Source of the DNA: Rhodococcus koreensis
GTDB lineage: Bacteria; Actinomycetota; Actinomycetes; Mycobacteriales; Mycobacteriaceae
DNA length: 64,000 nt
Assembly: GCF_900105905.1 (NCBI RefSeq)
Contig: NZ_FNSV01000005.1
Location: 558,001-622,000 of the forward strand
Reading direction: 5' to 3'
Shown: positions 35,772 through 44,718 of the stretch, one piece after another
Layout of the letters: each line of letters opens with the position of its first letter
Position numbering within the stretch: position 1 is the first letter of the stretch
The notes under the pieces: generated by a model
The model's database searches: none
The model's input: the letters and a program-made list of their open reading frames with translations, nothing else
What the model was told of the DNA's origin: nothing
Made by a program: the position numbers and the translations under genes

Positions 35772-37319
35772 TCAGGCGAGGCCCTGCCCGTCGGCAGAGC
35801 CGACACGTGCAAAAGTAGCACCCTCGACGTCCAGCTCGAGGTCGGTTGCGGCGCCGCCGGTGGCGGGCTGTCGTCCGTGTCGCATAAACATGGAAATTAT
35901 CAGGGCGATGACAGCGCTCCCTGCACCGACAAGGAAGATTGTGGTGAACGCGGCGTCGTTGTATAACGGCCCTTCGGGGCCTACGTCCGCGACATTGCTC
36001 GACAGCACGGCGCCCACGATTGCACTGGCGATAGCAGTTGAGATCGAGACCGAGCAGACCTGGATCCCACCCGAGACTCCCGTGTACTTCCGAGGCACCG
36101 CCTCCACCATCAGATTGGGTTGGGCCGCCCAAAAGAGCCCGAACCCGACACCCATAACGCATAACCAGACGAGAACAAGTACCAGTGAGTGGTGCGCTAG
36201 AGCCAGCAGCGTCGATCCGATCGCGAAGCTGGCCATGCTGGAGATCATGATCGCCCGCGGGTTGAAGCGTTTCGTAAGCAGCCCGCCGAGCGGTCCGAAC
36301 ACCATGGACGTGATCCCGAATGGGATCTGGGCCAGGCCGACCATCAACGCACTGAGACCGAAGGCGTACATCATGCCGGTGGAGGAAGGGGTCTGCAGCA
36401 TCTGCGGGAGGGCGATCGCCATCATCCCGCACGCCATGAACCCAACCAGACCGACTGTAAGGGTCAGCGCGACGGCTGGGTTGCGCAGTACCCGGAGGTC
36501 GATCATGGGTTCTTCAACCCGGCTCTCGACCAACACGAACATGCCCAGTGCGATAAATCCACCGAGAATGACCAGCAGGGTTAGGGGCGCAAGCCAGCCC
36601 CACTTGTCACCCTGCCCAAGCCCAAGCAGGATCCCTCCGATGCCCAACGCCAGTAGCAGGCCACCGAGGATGTCGACTCGCCCGACCTCAGCGGACCGTT
36701 GCCGAGGAGTGCGGGGCAATACGATGACGCTCAGCGGCGCGAGCACTGCCGTGAAGGCGAAGAAGAACCAGAAGATCGACCGGTAGCCCAGACCATCGAC
36801 GAACGCACCCCCGATGACAGGTGCTAGCAGTCCGGAGACGCCGAACCCAGTTCCGAGTGCCCCTAACGCAATCGGGACGACGCGTGGTGGTAGTGAGTCC
36901 CGGAACACCCGGTACGCGATCACAGGCATCACCGCTATCGTCCCCTGGAGTGCCCGACCCACGATCATCAAGGCGAAAGACGACGATAGCGCCGAGATCA
37001 GGCTTCCTACCAGAAATACCGCGCAGGCGGTGAGAACCACCGGCCGTTGGCCGAAGCGGTCAACCAGCTTACCTCCGAGGGGCATCACCATCGCGCCGAC
37101 CAGAGAGACTATCGTTATTGTCCAGGCGAGTCCTTCGACCGGAAACTCTGCTGCCATAGGGCGTAGACCAGGTACCAGCATTGCGACAGCCATCGCGTTG
37201 AGTTCGCACAACAGCAGGATGACCGCGACGATCGCTATCTGCCGTCGGACCCCGTGGATTCGTCCGTCAGTTTGACCCTCGGGGCAGCCATCCTCACTCG
37301 GCGCTTCATTGATAGACAT
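35772..37319 (-). CDS. MFS exporter, DHA2-like (EmrB/QacA type)
   Basis: This 515-aa protein has about 14 membrane segments. The antiporter loop LGGKLVDRFGQRPVVL after helix 2 and the helix-5 region LGTGFGVSGLLAPVIGGAFV are typical of the family, as is the second-half loop GGLLTKRFNPRAIM. It should export drugs or metabolites by proton antiport. The start ATG 37319 has a GGGCGATG-type region upstream. No regulator gene is adjacent. Confidence 0.9.
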   Translation of the reverse strand: MSINEAPSEDGCPEGQTDGRIHGVRRQIAIVAVILLLCELNAMAVAMLVPGLRPMAAEFPVEGLAWTITIVSLVGAMVMPLGGKLVDRFGQRPVVLTACAVFLVGSLISALSSSFALMIVGRALQGTIAVMPVIAYRVFRDSLPPRVVPIALGALGTGFGVSGLLAPVIGGAFVDGLGYRSIFWFFFAFTAVLAPLSVIVLPRTPRQRSAEVGRVDILGGLLLALGIGGILLGLGQGDKWGWLAPLTLLVILGGFIALGMFVLVESRVEEPMIDLRVLRNPAVALTLTVGLVGFMACGMMAIALPQMLQTPSSTGMMYAFGLSALMVGLAQIPFGITSMVFGPLGGLLTKRFNPRAIMISSMASFAIGSTLLALAHHSLVLVLVWLCVMGVGFGLFWAAQPNLMVEAVPRKYTGVSGGIQVCSVSISTAIASAIVGAVLSSNVADVGPEGPLYNDAAFTTIFLVGAGSAVIALIISMFMRHGRQPATGGAATDLELDVEGATFARVGSADGQGLA

Positions 37320-37914
37320 TGAAACATCGCCCTTTCAGTCGTTAATGACCGTGTCTGCAGGGATCGCGTACACCGGGGCCGCCGGGAGAGGATGGCTTCT
37401 GTGTGCTGCCCTTGAAGGAGGCCGAGGGATTGGCTCAGATCGGCCCTTCGCTTCTCGACGACTTCAGACGTTAGCCCTGAGACTGCGGAAAATCGGGGTC
37501 CTATTTGGGCGCTTAATGATTCGTTGATTAGTCGTAGCCTCGGCGGACAGACCTCATCGGTCAGGAATCGTTCAGTAAGGCGACCTACTCGGCTTCGGCG
37601 AGACGCGATCCGCCTCCGGCAGTGAGCGATCACCTCGTCGTCGGTGTCGGTCGCCCCTCTATCGAGGACGACGACTTACCGACTGAACCAAATTTTGTGC
37701 GGGCAGGCGCCGTCGAACTTGACGCGTCGGACCGAAGTTTGGCGGAGGCTGCTATCTGCGCGATGACCAGCAGCCGATACCTGTTTATTCGTTGGTCTGA
37801 GTTCGCATCGCTTGGTGTGGCCGCGGAGGGTCGCAATATAGGGCACTAATCTGGACGGCTGGCGCCCCTACAGTTCATTGTGATGCAAATCTCAACGAGG
37901 CCTTCATGGCTAAG
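37320..37914. other. No confident gene (595 bp)
   Basis: This lies upstream of the MFS exporter and left of the IS5-like element. A 75-codon plus-strand frame at 37622 exists but has no domain and no clear ribosome site. GC content is lower than in neighbours. Confidence 0.35.
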
Positions 37915-37970
37915 GGGTGTTTGAGAACTCGCGATCGCGGGCGTGTGCCTCGCTTAGAATCGAAGAATGA

Positions 37971-38021
37971 GGGCTCCTGGTTGTGTCGGTGAGTACATGT
38001 CCCCGACTACACCAGGAGCCC
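37971..38021 (+). promoter_or_regulatory. Hairpin in the 5' region of the IS5-like element
   Basis: GGGCTCCTGGT and ACCAGGAGCCC form an 11-bp stem just before the transposase start (ATG 38025), continued inward by GTGTCGG and CCGAC. The second, degraded copy at 42258 keeps a hairpin at the same place with a different inner stem. Confidence 0.5.
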
Positions 38022-38024
38022 ACA

Positions 38025-38880
38025 ATGACATCATCGCCGATACCGCCATGCCGGTCGTGCCCGCCCCACGCGGCGGGCGGGCACGGTTGCGTGGTGTACC
38101 CGTCGTCGGTCACCGACGCAGAGTGGGCGACCCTCGAACCGCTGTTGCCCGCGCCCGGCATCTCGGCAGGCCGAGGCGGCAGACCCGAAGCATTGCCGCC
38201 GTTTGGACGCCATCTTGTTCATCGTCCGCGGTGGTATCGCGTGGCGGCAACTGCCGATGGAGTTCCCGCCAGCCGGGACGGTGTACGCGATCTTCACCCG
38301 CTGGTCCCACAGCGGCGCGTGGCAGCGCATCGGTATCGGCGGCCGGTACCGTCTGCGAGTCGATGATCGCCGCGGTCGGGCACCGGGCCCGCCCGTCACG
38401 CACCCGCAGGCGGTCGCGCAGCGCGTCGACGTGCCCCGATCGGGCCGCGGCTGGGATGGCGGCAAGAGAACGAACGGCGTCAAGCGACACGTTGCCGTGG
38501 ATGTGAACGGACTGCTGCTCGCCGTCGTCGTCACCGCTGCCTCGATCCAGGACCGCGACGCCGCGCACCGACTCCTGACCGCACTGCGCGGCAGGTTCTC
38601 CACCATCCGGCTGGTCTGGGCCGACGGCGCTTATCCTGGACGGCTGCCCGTCTGGGCGAAAGACGCTCTCGCCCTGCCTATGCAGATCATCAAACGCATC
38701 CCCGGCGCCACCGGTTTCCACGTCCGACCCCGCGTTTGGGTGGTCGAGAGAAGTTTCGCGTAGCTCAACAAGCACCGCCACTGCGTGCGAGACTACGAAA
38801 CCAGACCCGACCACCACGAGGCCATGGTTCACATCGCGACGATCGCGACACATGACGAGGCGGCTCGCCCGAACCTGACG
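38025..38880 (+). pseudogene. IS5-family transposase, frameshifted and internally inverted
   Basis: The N-terminus reads YPSSVTDAEWATLEPLLPAP in one frame; after 38190 the next frame gives DAILFIVRGGIAWRQLPMEF, then GRGWDGGKRTNGVKRHVAVD and LLAVVVTAASIQDRDAAHRL, ending at a TAG near 38761, with RVWVVERSFA just before and LNKHRHCVRDYE after. The piece normally joining them (DALRDRLRVRDGRARCPTAA, then IIDSQTVPAAD, which carries the first Asp of the catalytic triad) is present but reads on the minus strand. The gene cannot make a functional transposase. Confidence 0.75.
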
Positions 38881-38895
38881 GTTTTCAAACGCGCT

Positions 38896-39036
38896 CTAAG
38901 AAACATGGCCCAAGTGGATCACCGAGGATGCCCTATGGCCCGGTCTGCCGGGCCGCCTCAGAAGTGCCTGCACGGCCACGGTGCCGCCGATTCCTCCGGC
39001 GAGCAACCCCAGCAGCAGCGCCACGTTGGTGTACAT
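38896..39036 (-). CDS. Tiny membrane peptide, copy A
   Basis: From ATG 39036, with a GGAGGTTGAC ribosome site, the frame gives MYTNVALLLGLLAGGIGGTV then AVQALLRRPG, a single membrane helix with Gly-rich face and basic tail. It is clearly paralogous to the peptide at 45023 (MNLNVALLLLVLAGGIGGTA). The last residues and the stop (TAG, inside the CTAAG target site) touch the IS5-like element, so the native C-terminus may have been replaced. Confidence 0.6.
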   Translation of the reverse strand: MYTNVALLLGLLAGGIGGTVAVQALLRRPGRPGHRASSVIHLGHVS

Positions 39037-39134
39037 GTCAACCTCCCTTCGGGTGTGGTGATGGTCGGACACTGTTTCGGCGGGCTTGACCCCGTGCTCA
39101 CGTACGCATAGTCAGATGACGGGCGGAGCCGTCT

Positions 39135-39512
39135 CTACTTCGTTGTACCCGCTGTCGTCACGGATGCCTCTGCAAAAGAGGGCGGGCGTCGGCGCGACTT
39201 AGCTTCGCGAGCGTCGGCGTTGGACCGCAGGGGGTTGCCTGTCTTGGCCACACGATGTCCGACAAGAGTCAGTATCGGTCGTGGAATCCCGAGACCCTTC
39301 ACCGGCATGCCTGTCACATAGCCTTCCGTGAAGAGATAGTTCGCGGCGTCGTACACCTCGTCGTCGCTGAGCGCCGACGCGGCCCACCCGACTTCTCCTC
39401 CGATGGCATCCGCGTCCAAGATCGGGCTGCGATAACCCTCCGTTGTCTTTGCAAGAAGCCAACGCAGGACAGCGTCACGAACCGCCCACTGACGATCGGT
39501 AGCTGCACTCAC
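39135..39512 (-). CDS. 125-aa winged-helix-like protein, copy A of duplicated module
   Basis: The start is GTG 39512 after a GGAGGACTG ribosome site. The first 38 residues (through ILDADAIG) are identical to the protein at 45787, and the rest is similar. The pattern LRWLLAKTTEGYRSPILD, EVGWAASALSDDEVYDAANY, LFTEGYVTG and IPRPILTLVG suggests a small winged-helix fold like those in phage or plasmid proteins, with a basic tail. Part of a three-gene module found twice in this window. Confidence 0.7.
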   Translation of the reverse strand: MSAATDRQWAVRDAVLRWLLAKTTEGYRSPILDADAIGGEVGWAASALSDDEVYDAANYLFTEGYVTGMPVKGLGIPRPILTLVGHRVAKTGNPLRSNADAREAKSRRRPPSFAEASVTTAGTTK

Positions 39513-39865
39513 ATTTCAGTCCTCCGGTAGATGCCGTTGATGCCTCCATGCACCATAGCCGTCGGCAAGGAATAGACAAGTATCGAACTATTCTGCGCGT
39601 CTTAGGATTTCAGAACAGCCCCGGTCGATGCCGCAAGCTCGTCGGCGCGGGCGCGACTGAGGCGCAGGGCATCTCGCGCGGCAAACAGACCCGTGACAAC
39701 GTTCTAGCCGATCCCGTCGTCACCATCGACGCACTCCGAACCGGCCCTTTTGCGCGTGACTCGGTAGACGTGCCCTTCCCCGAATATACCACTGAACTGG
39801 ACTTATTTCTTTATTTGGGTATGGTCGAGGTCAGTTCGCGGTTGCCGATTCGGAAAGGACCGACA

Positions 39866-39988
39866 ATGGCCGACAAGTCCGCCGTCAAGAGTTCAAAACA
39901 GTCTGCACGTGCTCTCAAGGAGCGCCGGGCGGAGAAGAGAGCGAAGGCCCTCGAATCGACTCAGTTCATTCGAAAGCGTAAGAGCTGA
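39866..39988 (+). CDS. 40-aa Lys/Arg-rich peptide, copy A
   Basis: ATG 39866 follows a GGAAAGGACC ribosome site. The peptide (MADKSAVKSSKQSARALKER, RRAEKRAKALESTQF, RKRKS end) is highly basic and helical. It is nearly identical to the peptide at 46482, including about 45 bp of upstream DNA with a TTGGGTATGG segment that could hold a GGGTAT-type -10 element. It is divergent from the 125-aa gene. It likely binds nucleic acid. Confidence 0.65.
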   Translation: MADKSAVKSSKQSARALKERRAEKRAKALESTQFIRKRKS

Positions 39989-40252
39989 CGTCATCCTGGA
40001 GCATCGCCACCTACCTGCCATCCTCGTCACTGCCTGAGGGTTGGAATGTCGCACCCGACGCTCGGCCAAGAGAAAAGCCGACTCGCCCCATCACGGACTA
40101 GCAAATTTCGGGTTCCAGCTACGTGGGGTGAGGACCTCGCCGGGCTTCCCTCCTTTCCGCTCATAAACAGAATCGGAAAAGGCTCACGGAGCGCTGAAGA
40201 GTGTTCTGGAAACACGGCGAATGTCATCGGCCTGCATCCGCGTGAGACCTAA

Positions 40253-40271
40253 CGGGGGGCCAACTTCCGGC
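40253..40271. repeat. 19-bp box shared with 46873-46891, copy A
   Basis: CGGGGGGCCAACTTCCGGC is identical at both places and lies about 265-270 bp after the basic-peptide gene of each module. Here it is 46 bp upstream of the CBS-BON gene start, so it may be a regulatory site. Confidence 0.5.
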
Positions 40272-40316
40272 GCAGTTTAGTGCTGGGTGCCGGATCGACT
40301 GAAACGAGTGGTGACG

Positions 40317-40874
40317 ATGCGAGTGTTGAACGTGATGCAGCGACCGGTTCGAGTGGTGCGCCAATCCGACAGTATGCGCACGGCCGCAGTGCTACTGGCC
40401 GAGTACGGGTTCGCGGCGGTGCCGGTGGTCGACGACCACGACCGGTTGGTCGGGATGTTGAACAGCGGAGACGTGTTGCGGGCCGGACAAACGTGCTCGG
40501 AGACGGTGGGCGAGGTGATGACTGCACCCGCCGTCGCTGCGCCGATGTACCACTATTTGGCCGATGTGAGCCAGATGCTGCTTCAGCAGGGACTACGCAG
40601 TCTACCGGTCGTGGATATCGACGGGCGGGTAGTGGGCATCCTCAGCCGCAGTGACGTGGTGCGGTTGATGCTCAAACCGGACGAGACGATCGCCGTGGGC
40701 GCGCAACGCTGCCTCGACGACTATACCGGGGACGGACGCTGGCGCGTGACGGTCGAGGAGGGCCGCGTCACCCTCGCAGGCCCCTTCGCAGACGAATCCG
40801 AACGCCGCATCGCGATCGCGTTGAGCAAGACCGTACCGGGCACCCGCACAGTGTCCATTGCCACTGAAGAATAG
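40317..40874 (+). CDS. CBS-domain pair plus BON-domain protein
   Basis: This is a 185-aa protein from ATG 40317 (GTG 40287 also possible). Two CBS domains: [20 protein letters not shown] with [20 protein letters not shown], and [20 protein letters not shown] with [22 protein letters not shown]-terminal BON-like half follows ([20 protein letters not shown], then [11 protein letters not shown]). CBS pairs bind adenosyl ligands; hypoxia- and dormancy-induced CBS proteins of this size are common in actinobacteria. The shared 19-bp box lies upstream. Confidence 0.88.
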   Translation: MRVLNVMQRPVRVVRQSDSMRTAAVLLAEYGFAAVPVVDDHDRLVGMLNSGDVLRAGQTCSETVGEVMTAPAVAAPMYHYLADVSQMLLQQGLRSLPVVDIDGRVVGILSRSDVVRLMLKPDETIAVGAQRCLDDYTGDGRWRVTVEEGRVTLAGPFADESERRIAIALSKTVPGTRTVSIATEE

Positions 40875-41180
40875 GTGGTGGTCGATCAGGCACAAGCTGT
40901 TGGCAACAGCGCGCCACGGTGATCACTGCACCGCCGCGACTCAGTGCGCGATGAGGGTGTTTCGGCATCGCCCCGACGGCCCGAGTGATCAGTCCGCGGC
41001 CACGCCACCTGGCTGTGGCCGAAGGCACTCTGATCGCGTCCCCCGTCGTGACGCTGCGCCGCACGCACGGCCACCCTGCGCCGGTAGCGGCCCGGAGGCC
41101 GAGAAAGAGAGAGAAGAGGAATGTACCGATCGCGCACGCCCGCCGCGGCAATCCATCGATCCTTCGCCCACGGCGGATCG

Positions 41181-41333
41181 ATGAGCACGCGCCAGATCAA
41201 GGCCCATCTCGAGGTGATGTTCGCCCCCGAGACCGATCACGGCGCCCCGGGAGGAAACGCCGGTTCAGTGCTCGCACACCGGCTCAGCGAGGTTGAGGAG
41301 AACACGGTTCCGCTTCTCGCAGGCAGTGCCTGA
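41181..41333 (+). CDS. Small hypothetical protein (50 aa)
   Basis: MSTRQIKAHLEVMFAPETDH then GSVLAHRLSEVEENTVPLLA. The start at 41181 is supported by the similarity to the truncated copy at 32726, which also begins MST; an upstream in-frame ATG at 41121 has an AGAGGA too close to it. Function unknown. Confidence 0.5.
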   Translation: MSTRQIKAHLEVMFAPETDHGAPGGNAGSVLAHRLSEVEENTVPLLAGSA

Positions 41334-41488
41334 GCGCAGAGCGCCGGACACCCCGCAGCACACGTGAGTACCGAACTCACCGACGGGCACGATCCCCCAC
41401 CACGCCGACAGCACAATCGGGACAACATCGGCCTGGACGACCACACCAAGGACCCCGACACCGACCTACGAAAACGTCAGGAGCAACC

Positions 41489-42010
41489 ATGACCCCTACC
41501 CCCATCACCACCGCCCTCGACGCCGAGCAGCAACGGATCGCCGGCAAGGCACTGCAGGGCACCGTCGTCGACCTGATCGACCTGAGCCTGATCGCCAAAC
41601 AGGCCCACTGGAATGTCATCGGACCCCACTTCCTGGCGGTCCACCCCTCCCTCGACGAGCTAGCCACCGTCACACGCAATTTCACCGATGAGGCCGCCGA
41701 GCGCGCCACCGCGATCGGTGTCAGCCCGGACGGCCGCGGGGCCACCGTGGCCGCGGACGCGGGTACCACGGGATCCGCCGCAGGGTGGACACCCGACACC
41801 GAGGTGGTCGAGACGATCGTCGCGAACCTGGCCGCCGTCATCGAGCGGTTCCGGGCTCGCATCGAGTCCACCGAGAAGGCGGACCCGGTCACCCAGGACC
41901 TGCTGATCGGCATCACCGCCCGACTCGAGCAACTGCACTGGATGTGGCAGGCCCAGAGCGCACAACCATCTGCCCAGCGCCGTCGACTCGGACAGTTGCT
42001 CAGCGGATAG
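41489..42010 (+). CDS. Dps/ferritin-family DNA-protection protein
   Basis: This 173-aa protein has the Dps ferroxidase signature KQAHWNVIGPHFLAVHPSLD followed by DELATVTRNFTDEAAERA, and a helical C-terminus ending in LEQLHWMWQAQ. ATG 41489 follows an AGGAG ribosome site. Dps dodecamers store iron, consume peroxide and may bind DNA under stress or starvation. The neighbourhood (CBS-BON, WhiB, ANTAR) fits a stress role. It could also be called a starvation-induced DNA-binding protein. Confidence 0.92.
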   Translation: MTPTPITTALDAEQQRIAGKALQGTVVDLIDLSLIAKQAHWNVIGPHFLAVHPSLDELATVTRNFTDEAAERATAIGVSPDGRGATVAADAGTTGSAAGWTPDTEVVETIVANLAAVIERFRARIESTEKADPVTQDLLIGITARLEQLHWMWQAQSAQPSAQRRRLGQLLSG

Positions 42011-42204
42011 CTCCACCAGACGGTGAGCAAAAGAGGAGGCGGCCGCGCCGAACGATCGGCACCGGCGGTCTCGGCCATCAATGCCATAACGATCGCGTTT
42101 GCATGCCGCACTCCAATCGCCCCAGCACGGGAAGCCCGAGTGCGACGACAGTCCATGCCGCCCAATGATCGGTTGCGGGTCATTCCAAGCGGCTGCGCCA
42201 CAGT

Positions 42205-42578
42205 GTGTGAGAACTCGAACTGGCACGCTTTGTGCCTCGCCGAGAATCGAAGAAAGTGGGCTCCTGGCTGGGTCGGTGATCACCAGATCACCGACCCAAC
42301 AGGAGCCCACAATCTCATCATCGCCGATTTCGTTGTGCCCGGGGGGACATGGTTGCGCGGTGTACTCGTCGTCGGTCACCGACGCAGAGTGGGCGCCCCT
42401 CGAATCGCGATTGCCTGCACCGGTGGCACGGCAGGTCGCGGGAGGCGACCCGAGAAGAATGCCGCCGTGGATAGTGGATGTCACCCTGTACATCGTGCGC
42501 GGTGGTACCGCGTGGCGGGAAACCGCCGGTGGAGTTCCGGTCAACCGGGACGGTGTACGCGGTCTTCGCCCGCAAAAT
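42205..42578 (+). mobile_element. Degraded left part of a second IS5-family copy
   Basis: The start (GTGTGAGAACTCG, TTGTGCCTCGCCGAGAATCG) and following DNA track the element at 37915 with many differences. The transposase N-terminus appears in pieces (YSSSVTDAEWAPLESRLPAP, then after a frameshift LYIVRGGTAWRE). The copy stops abruptly near 42578. A perfect 12-bp inverted repeat (GGGTCGGTGATC / GATCACCGACCC, 42270-42297) inside a 9-bp outer stem replaces the hairpin of copy 1. Confidence 0.65.
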
Positions 42579-42860
42579 ACCTGTGCACGAAACTCACCCA
42601 GAAACTCATCGCAATGGTCTGCAGATCTGGATTTCGACGAACACCGTCTGCACTCCACAGGACACCGGAATCCACACGATCAAGTGCAGCCTGCGGTACC
42701 CGTTCGGCTCTGTCGACGATGCGTGAAAACTCGATCTCGAGCCGTCATCTGACTGACCTTCGGGCCGCCAGGACGATGCCGGGGTCATGCCCACGGTGCT
42801 TCCGTGCCTCGCCGAAGCGTCCGACGGTACGAATCGGCCCGGTCCAGGTCGGCGTGGCTG

Positions 42861-43301
42861 TCACCCGGTGGTGGGGCGACCCCTCGACGCCCCACCGGTG
42901 TACGCACGGTCGAACGACCCGGTGAACGCGGCCCGGCGTACCCCCGACGCAGCGCCAACAGGCCGCTCATGGAAAGACCCGAGCGGTCGACGCTCACCGC
43001 GGCGGGCACGGTGGGTGTGCTTTCGTCGGTCCGACTCGGTCATGCCACCCCACACGCCATAGGATTCACCCACCGTCAGCGCGTGATCGCGACACCGCAC
43101 CAGCACGGGGCACACCTGACAAATCTGCCGGGCCCGCGCTTCACGCCGATCGCGAGCGCCGCGCCGTTCGCCGTCGGGGGAGAAGAACACCGACAGATCG
43201 GCGCCGCGACACGCGGCACGCACCCGCCACTCACCAGAATCAACGGTGACCGCCACCAAGGGCGGATCCTTCGGGATCGACAACGGCGGATTCCTATCCA
43301 T
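42861..43301 (-). CDS. WhiB-family transcriptional regulator
   Basis: This is a 146-aa protein from ATG 43301. The four Cys lie in RAACRGAD, ICQVC and LVRC, with GVWGGMTESDRRKH and a basic region following. The C-terminal extension (about residues 100-146) is longer than in most WhiB proteins and unlike the family. The start overlaps the end of the ANTAR-protein gene by 8 bp, so the two are translationally linked. It probably senses redox state through a [4Fe-4S] cluster. Confidence 0.88.
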   Translation of the reverse strand: MDRNPPLSIPKDPPLVAVTVDSGEWRVRAACRGADLSVFFSPDGERRGARDRREARARQICQVCPVLVRCRDHALTVGESYGVWGGMTESDRRKHTHRARRGERRPLGSFHERPVGAASGVRRAAFTGSFDRAYTGGASRGRPTTG

Positions 43302-43581
43302 TGACACCACCGCCGCCGTCGCGGCGCGGCAGATGCGCTGTTGCACGGGGATGTTGCTCACGGCCACCGCGATCCGCAGACGGCCGCGACAGGACTCGTA
43401 CAGCTGCGGTGGTGACGCTGACGTGGCTACGGCGCGCCACATCGAGGAGAGCATCGAAGCCGGCGTCATGGCTGCAGGCGCGCTGCTCGGCCAGAACTGC
43501 AGCCGCGGCGGACAGCAACTGTGCGTCCGCGGCCTGCGGCGAAGGCCCTCGTCCGGGTACTGCGGAGGTGTCGGTCGGCAT
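43294..43581 (-). CDS. Small ANTAR-domain protein
   Basis: This is a 95-aa protein from ATG 43581 (GAAAGGACT ribosome site). Residues about 15-65 show the ANTAR pattern: DAQLLSAAAAVLAEQRACSH, DALLDVARRSHVSVTTAAVR. ANTAR domains bind two-hairpin RNA elements to control transcription termination, usually downstream of a sensor domain; none is present here. It heads an operon with the WhiB gene and overlaps it by 8 bp. The 10-bp-arm palindrome at 43723 lies about 140-170 bp upstream. Confidence 0.7.
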   Translation of the reverse strand: MPTDTSAVPGRGPSPQAADAQLLSAAAAVLAEQRACSHDAGFDALLDVARRSHVSVTTAAVRVLSRPSADRGGREQHPRATAHLPRRDGGGGVNG

Positions 43582-43722
43582 GAGAGTCCTTTCGCTACAT
43601 CGGGCGGTACTGCGATACAGGTGACGTCGGCGCGGTGGGGCGATGTCTCGCGTCTCACTGTTGACGGCCCGGTATCGTCCGTGGCTCCAGCTTCCATGAA
43701 GGGACATCCAGAGACCACCGGC

Positions 43723-43749
43723 CTTTACCTAGTCCTTACCTAGGTAAAG
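43723..43749. promoter_or_regulatory. Perfect palindrome between two minus-strand genes
   Basis: CTTTACCTAG and CTAGGTAAAG form perfect 10-bp arms around a 7-base spacer that itself repeats TTACC. The stop of the 43736 gene falls inside. It is AT-rich with no T-run, so an operator for the ANTAR-WhiB operon is more likely than a terminator. Confidence 0.55.
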
Positions 43750-43963
43750 CACGGGTGTCGTGGGTGAGACCGTTGATGGGGTGCTCGGTCTTGTGTCGCG
43801 GACCACGCACGGCGGCGTGGCCGATCTGCGACCCGACACCGATACGCGGCGTGTACGCGCGGTTCAATTCGGCGAATGGTGCGGATGACTCTGGCTGTGC
43901 AGGGGTAAATCCGATGAGGCCTCCGGCCTCTGTGATAGCTGACACCACTAGCGAACGATCCAT
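43736..43963 (-). CDS. Small hypothetical protein (75 aa)
   Basis: The start is ATG 43963 after an AAAGGCG ribosome site. MDRSLVVSAITEAGGLIGFT, then APFAELNRAYTPRIGVGSQI and GHAAVRGPRHKTEHPINGLT. The frame is protein-like but no domain is recognised. It lies upstream of the ANTAR-WhiB operon in the same direction and may be cotranscribed or separated by the palindrome at its stop. Confidence 0.6.
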   Translation of the reverse strand: MDRSLVVSAITEAGGLIGFTPAQPESSAPFAELNRAYTPRIGVGSQIGHAAVRGPRHKTEHPINGLTHDTRALPR

Positions 43964-44241
43964 CGCACGCCTTTCGCCGAGCGGTGCCTGATTTGACAGT
44001 GTTCGTCGCAGTGGTCGACTCCTGCGCGCGGCACCCACTCCGAACGGTGCGATGCACCCCCTGCCGGGTCGATCGGGACGCTCTCGACCCGAGGAAGGAA
44101 CCGGATTCAGCCTCCGGCCGACAGATCTCAGCCGCGATAGCATGCACCACAGCCATCGACGACGAATGGGCAGCTGAGTCATCCTGCGTCTCTCATACTC
44201 TCAAGGTGAGCGTGCGGTGATGCACCAGGATCGAGGTTGAT

Positions 44242-44718
44242 GTGGTCGAGGTTGCGGTGCGCATAGACATCGGGTGTGCGGCGGATCTGGTGCCCGTCGT
44301 CGCGGCGAACATCCAGCGGGGCGTAGACCAGGTGTACCGCGCACACCAGGGTGCATCAGCGTCGACGGTGCGGGCAGCTCTCAAACGCAAGTTCGGCAGG
44401 GCGATCGGGACAACCGCAATCGAGGACCTCGCCGGATGCATCTCGGACGGGAACACTCCGGTGATCACACCCTCGTCCCCGTGGCGATCGGGCCGGCAGA
44501 CGAAAGGAGGACCCGAGCGATCCGAACGTCCTGGTCTCCATCACCGCCACTCACAGCTGCAGCCTGCACCGGCGGTCACACGGGACGCCCCCATGCGGCT
44601 GCATCCGGAAGACCAATCCAAGAGCGGACTGGCGCCGAGGGTAGTGATCAAACGGTCGTCGGCGACTGGCCACCGCCGAAAACTTCGGGCGCCGGCACCC
44701 TCGATATCGTCGCCATAG
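44242..44718 (+). CDS. Hypothetical protein with three-helix-like N-terminus
   Basis: The first 80 residues look real: AANIQRGVDQVYRAHQGASA, STVRAALKRKFGRAIGTTAI, EDLAGCISDGNTPVITP, a helical pattern like small actinobacterial three-helix proteins. The second half (from residue 85) is Arg/His/Ser-rich and may be out of frame, so the true gene may be shorter or frameshifted near 44490. Start ATG 44242 is tentative. Confidence 0.45.
   Translation: MVEVAVRIDIGCAADLVPVVAANIQRGVDQVYRAHQGASASTVRAALKRKFGRAIGTTAIEDLAGCISDGNTPVITPSSPWRSGRQTKGGPERSERPGLHHRHSQLQPAPAVTRDAPMRLHPEDQSKSGLAPRVVIKRSSATGHRRKLRAPAPSISSP

Larger units (their letters stand above)
37915..38895 (+). mobile_element. IS5-family element, disrupted
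   Basis: Ends GGGTGTTTGAGAAC (left) and GCGCGTTTGAAAAC (right, reverse strand) match at 11 of 14 positions and are flanked by CTAAG at 37910-37914 and 38896-38900, consistent with a short YTAR-type target duplication. The transposase is broken by one frameshift near 38190, an inverted internal segment (38329-38440) and a stop near 38761. Confidence 0.7.

Noticed and set aside
37622..37849. A 75-aa plus-strand gene left of the IS5-like element
   Set aside because: No ribosome site, no homologous pattern, and composition unlike neighbours; left as unsupported.
40253..40271. DevR/DosR box upstream of the CBS gene
   Set aside because: CBS proteins are often DosR targets, but the shared 19-mer does not fit the known palindromic pattern well enough.
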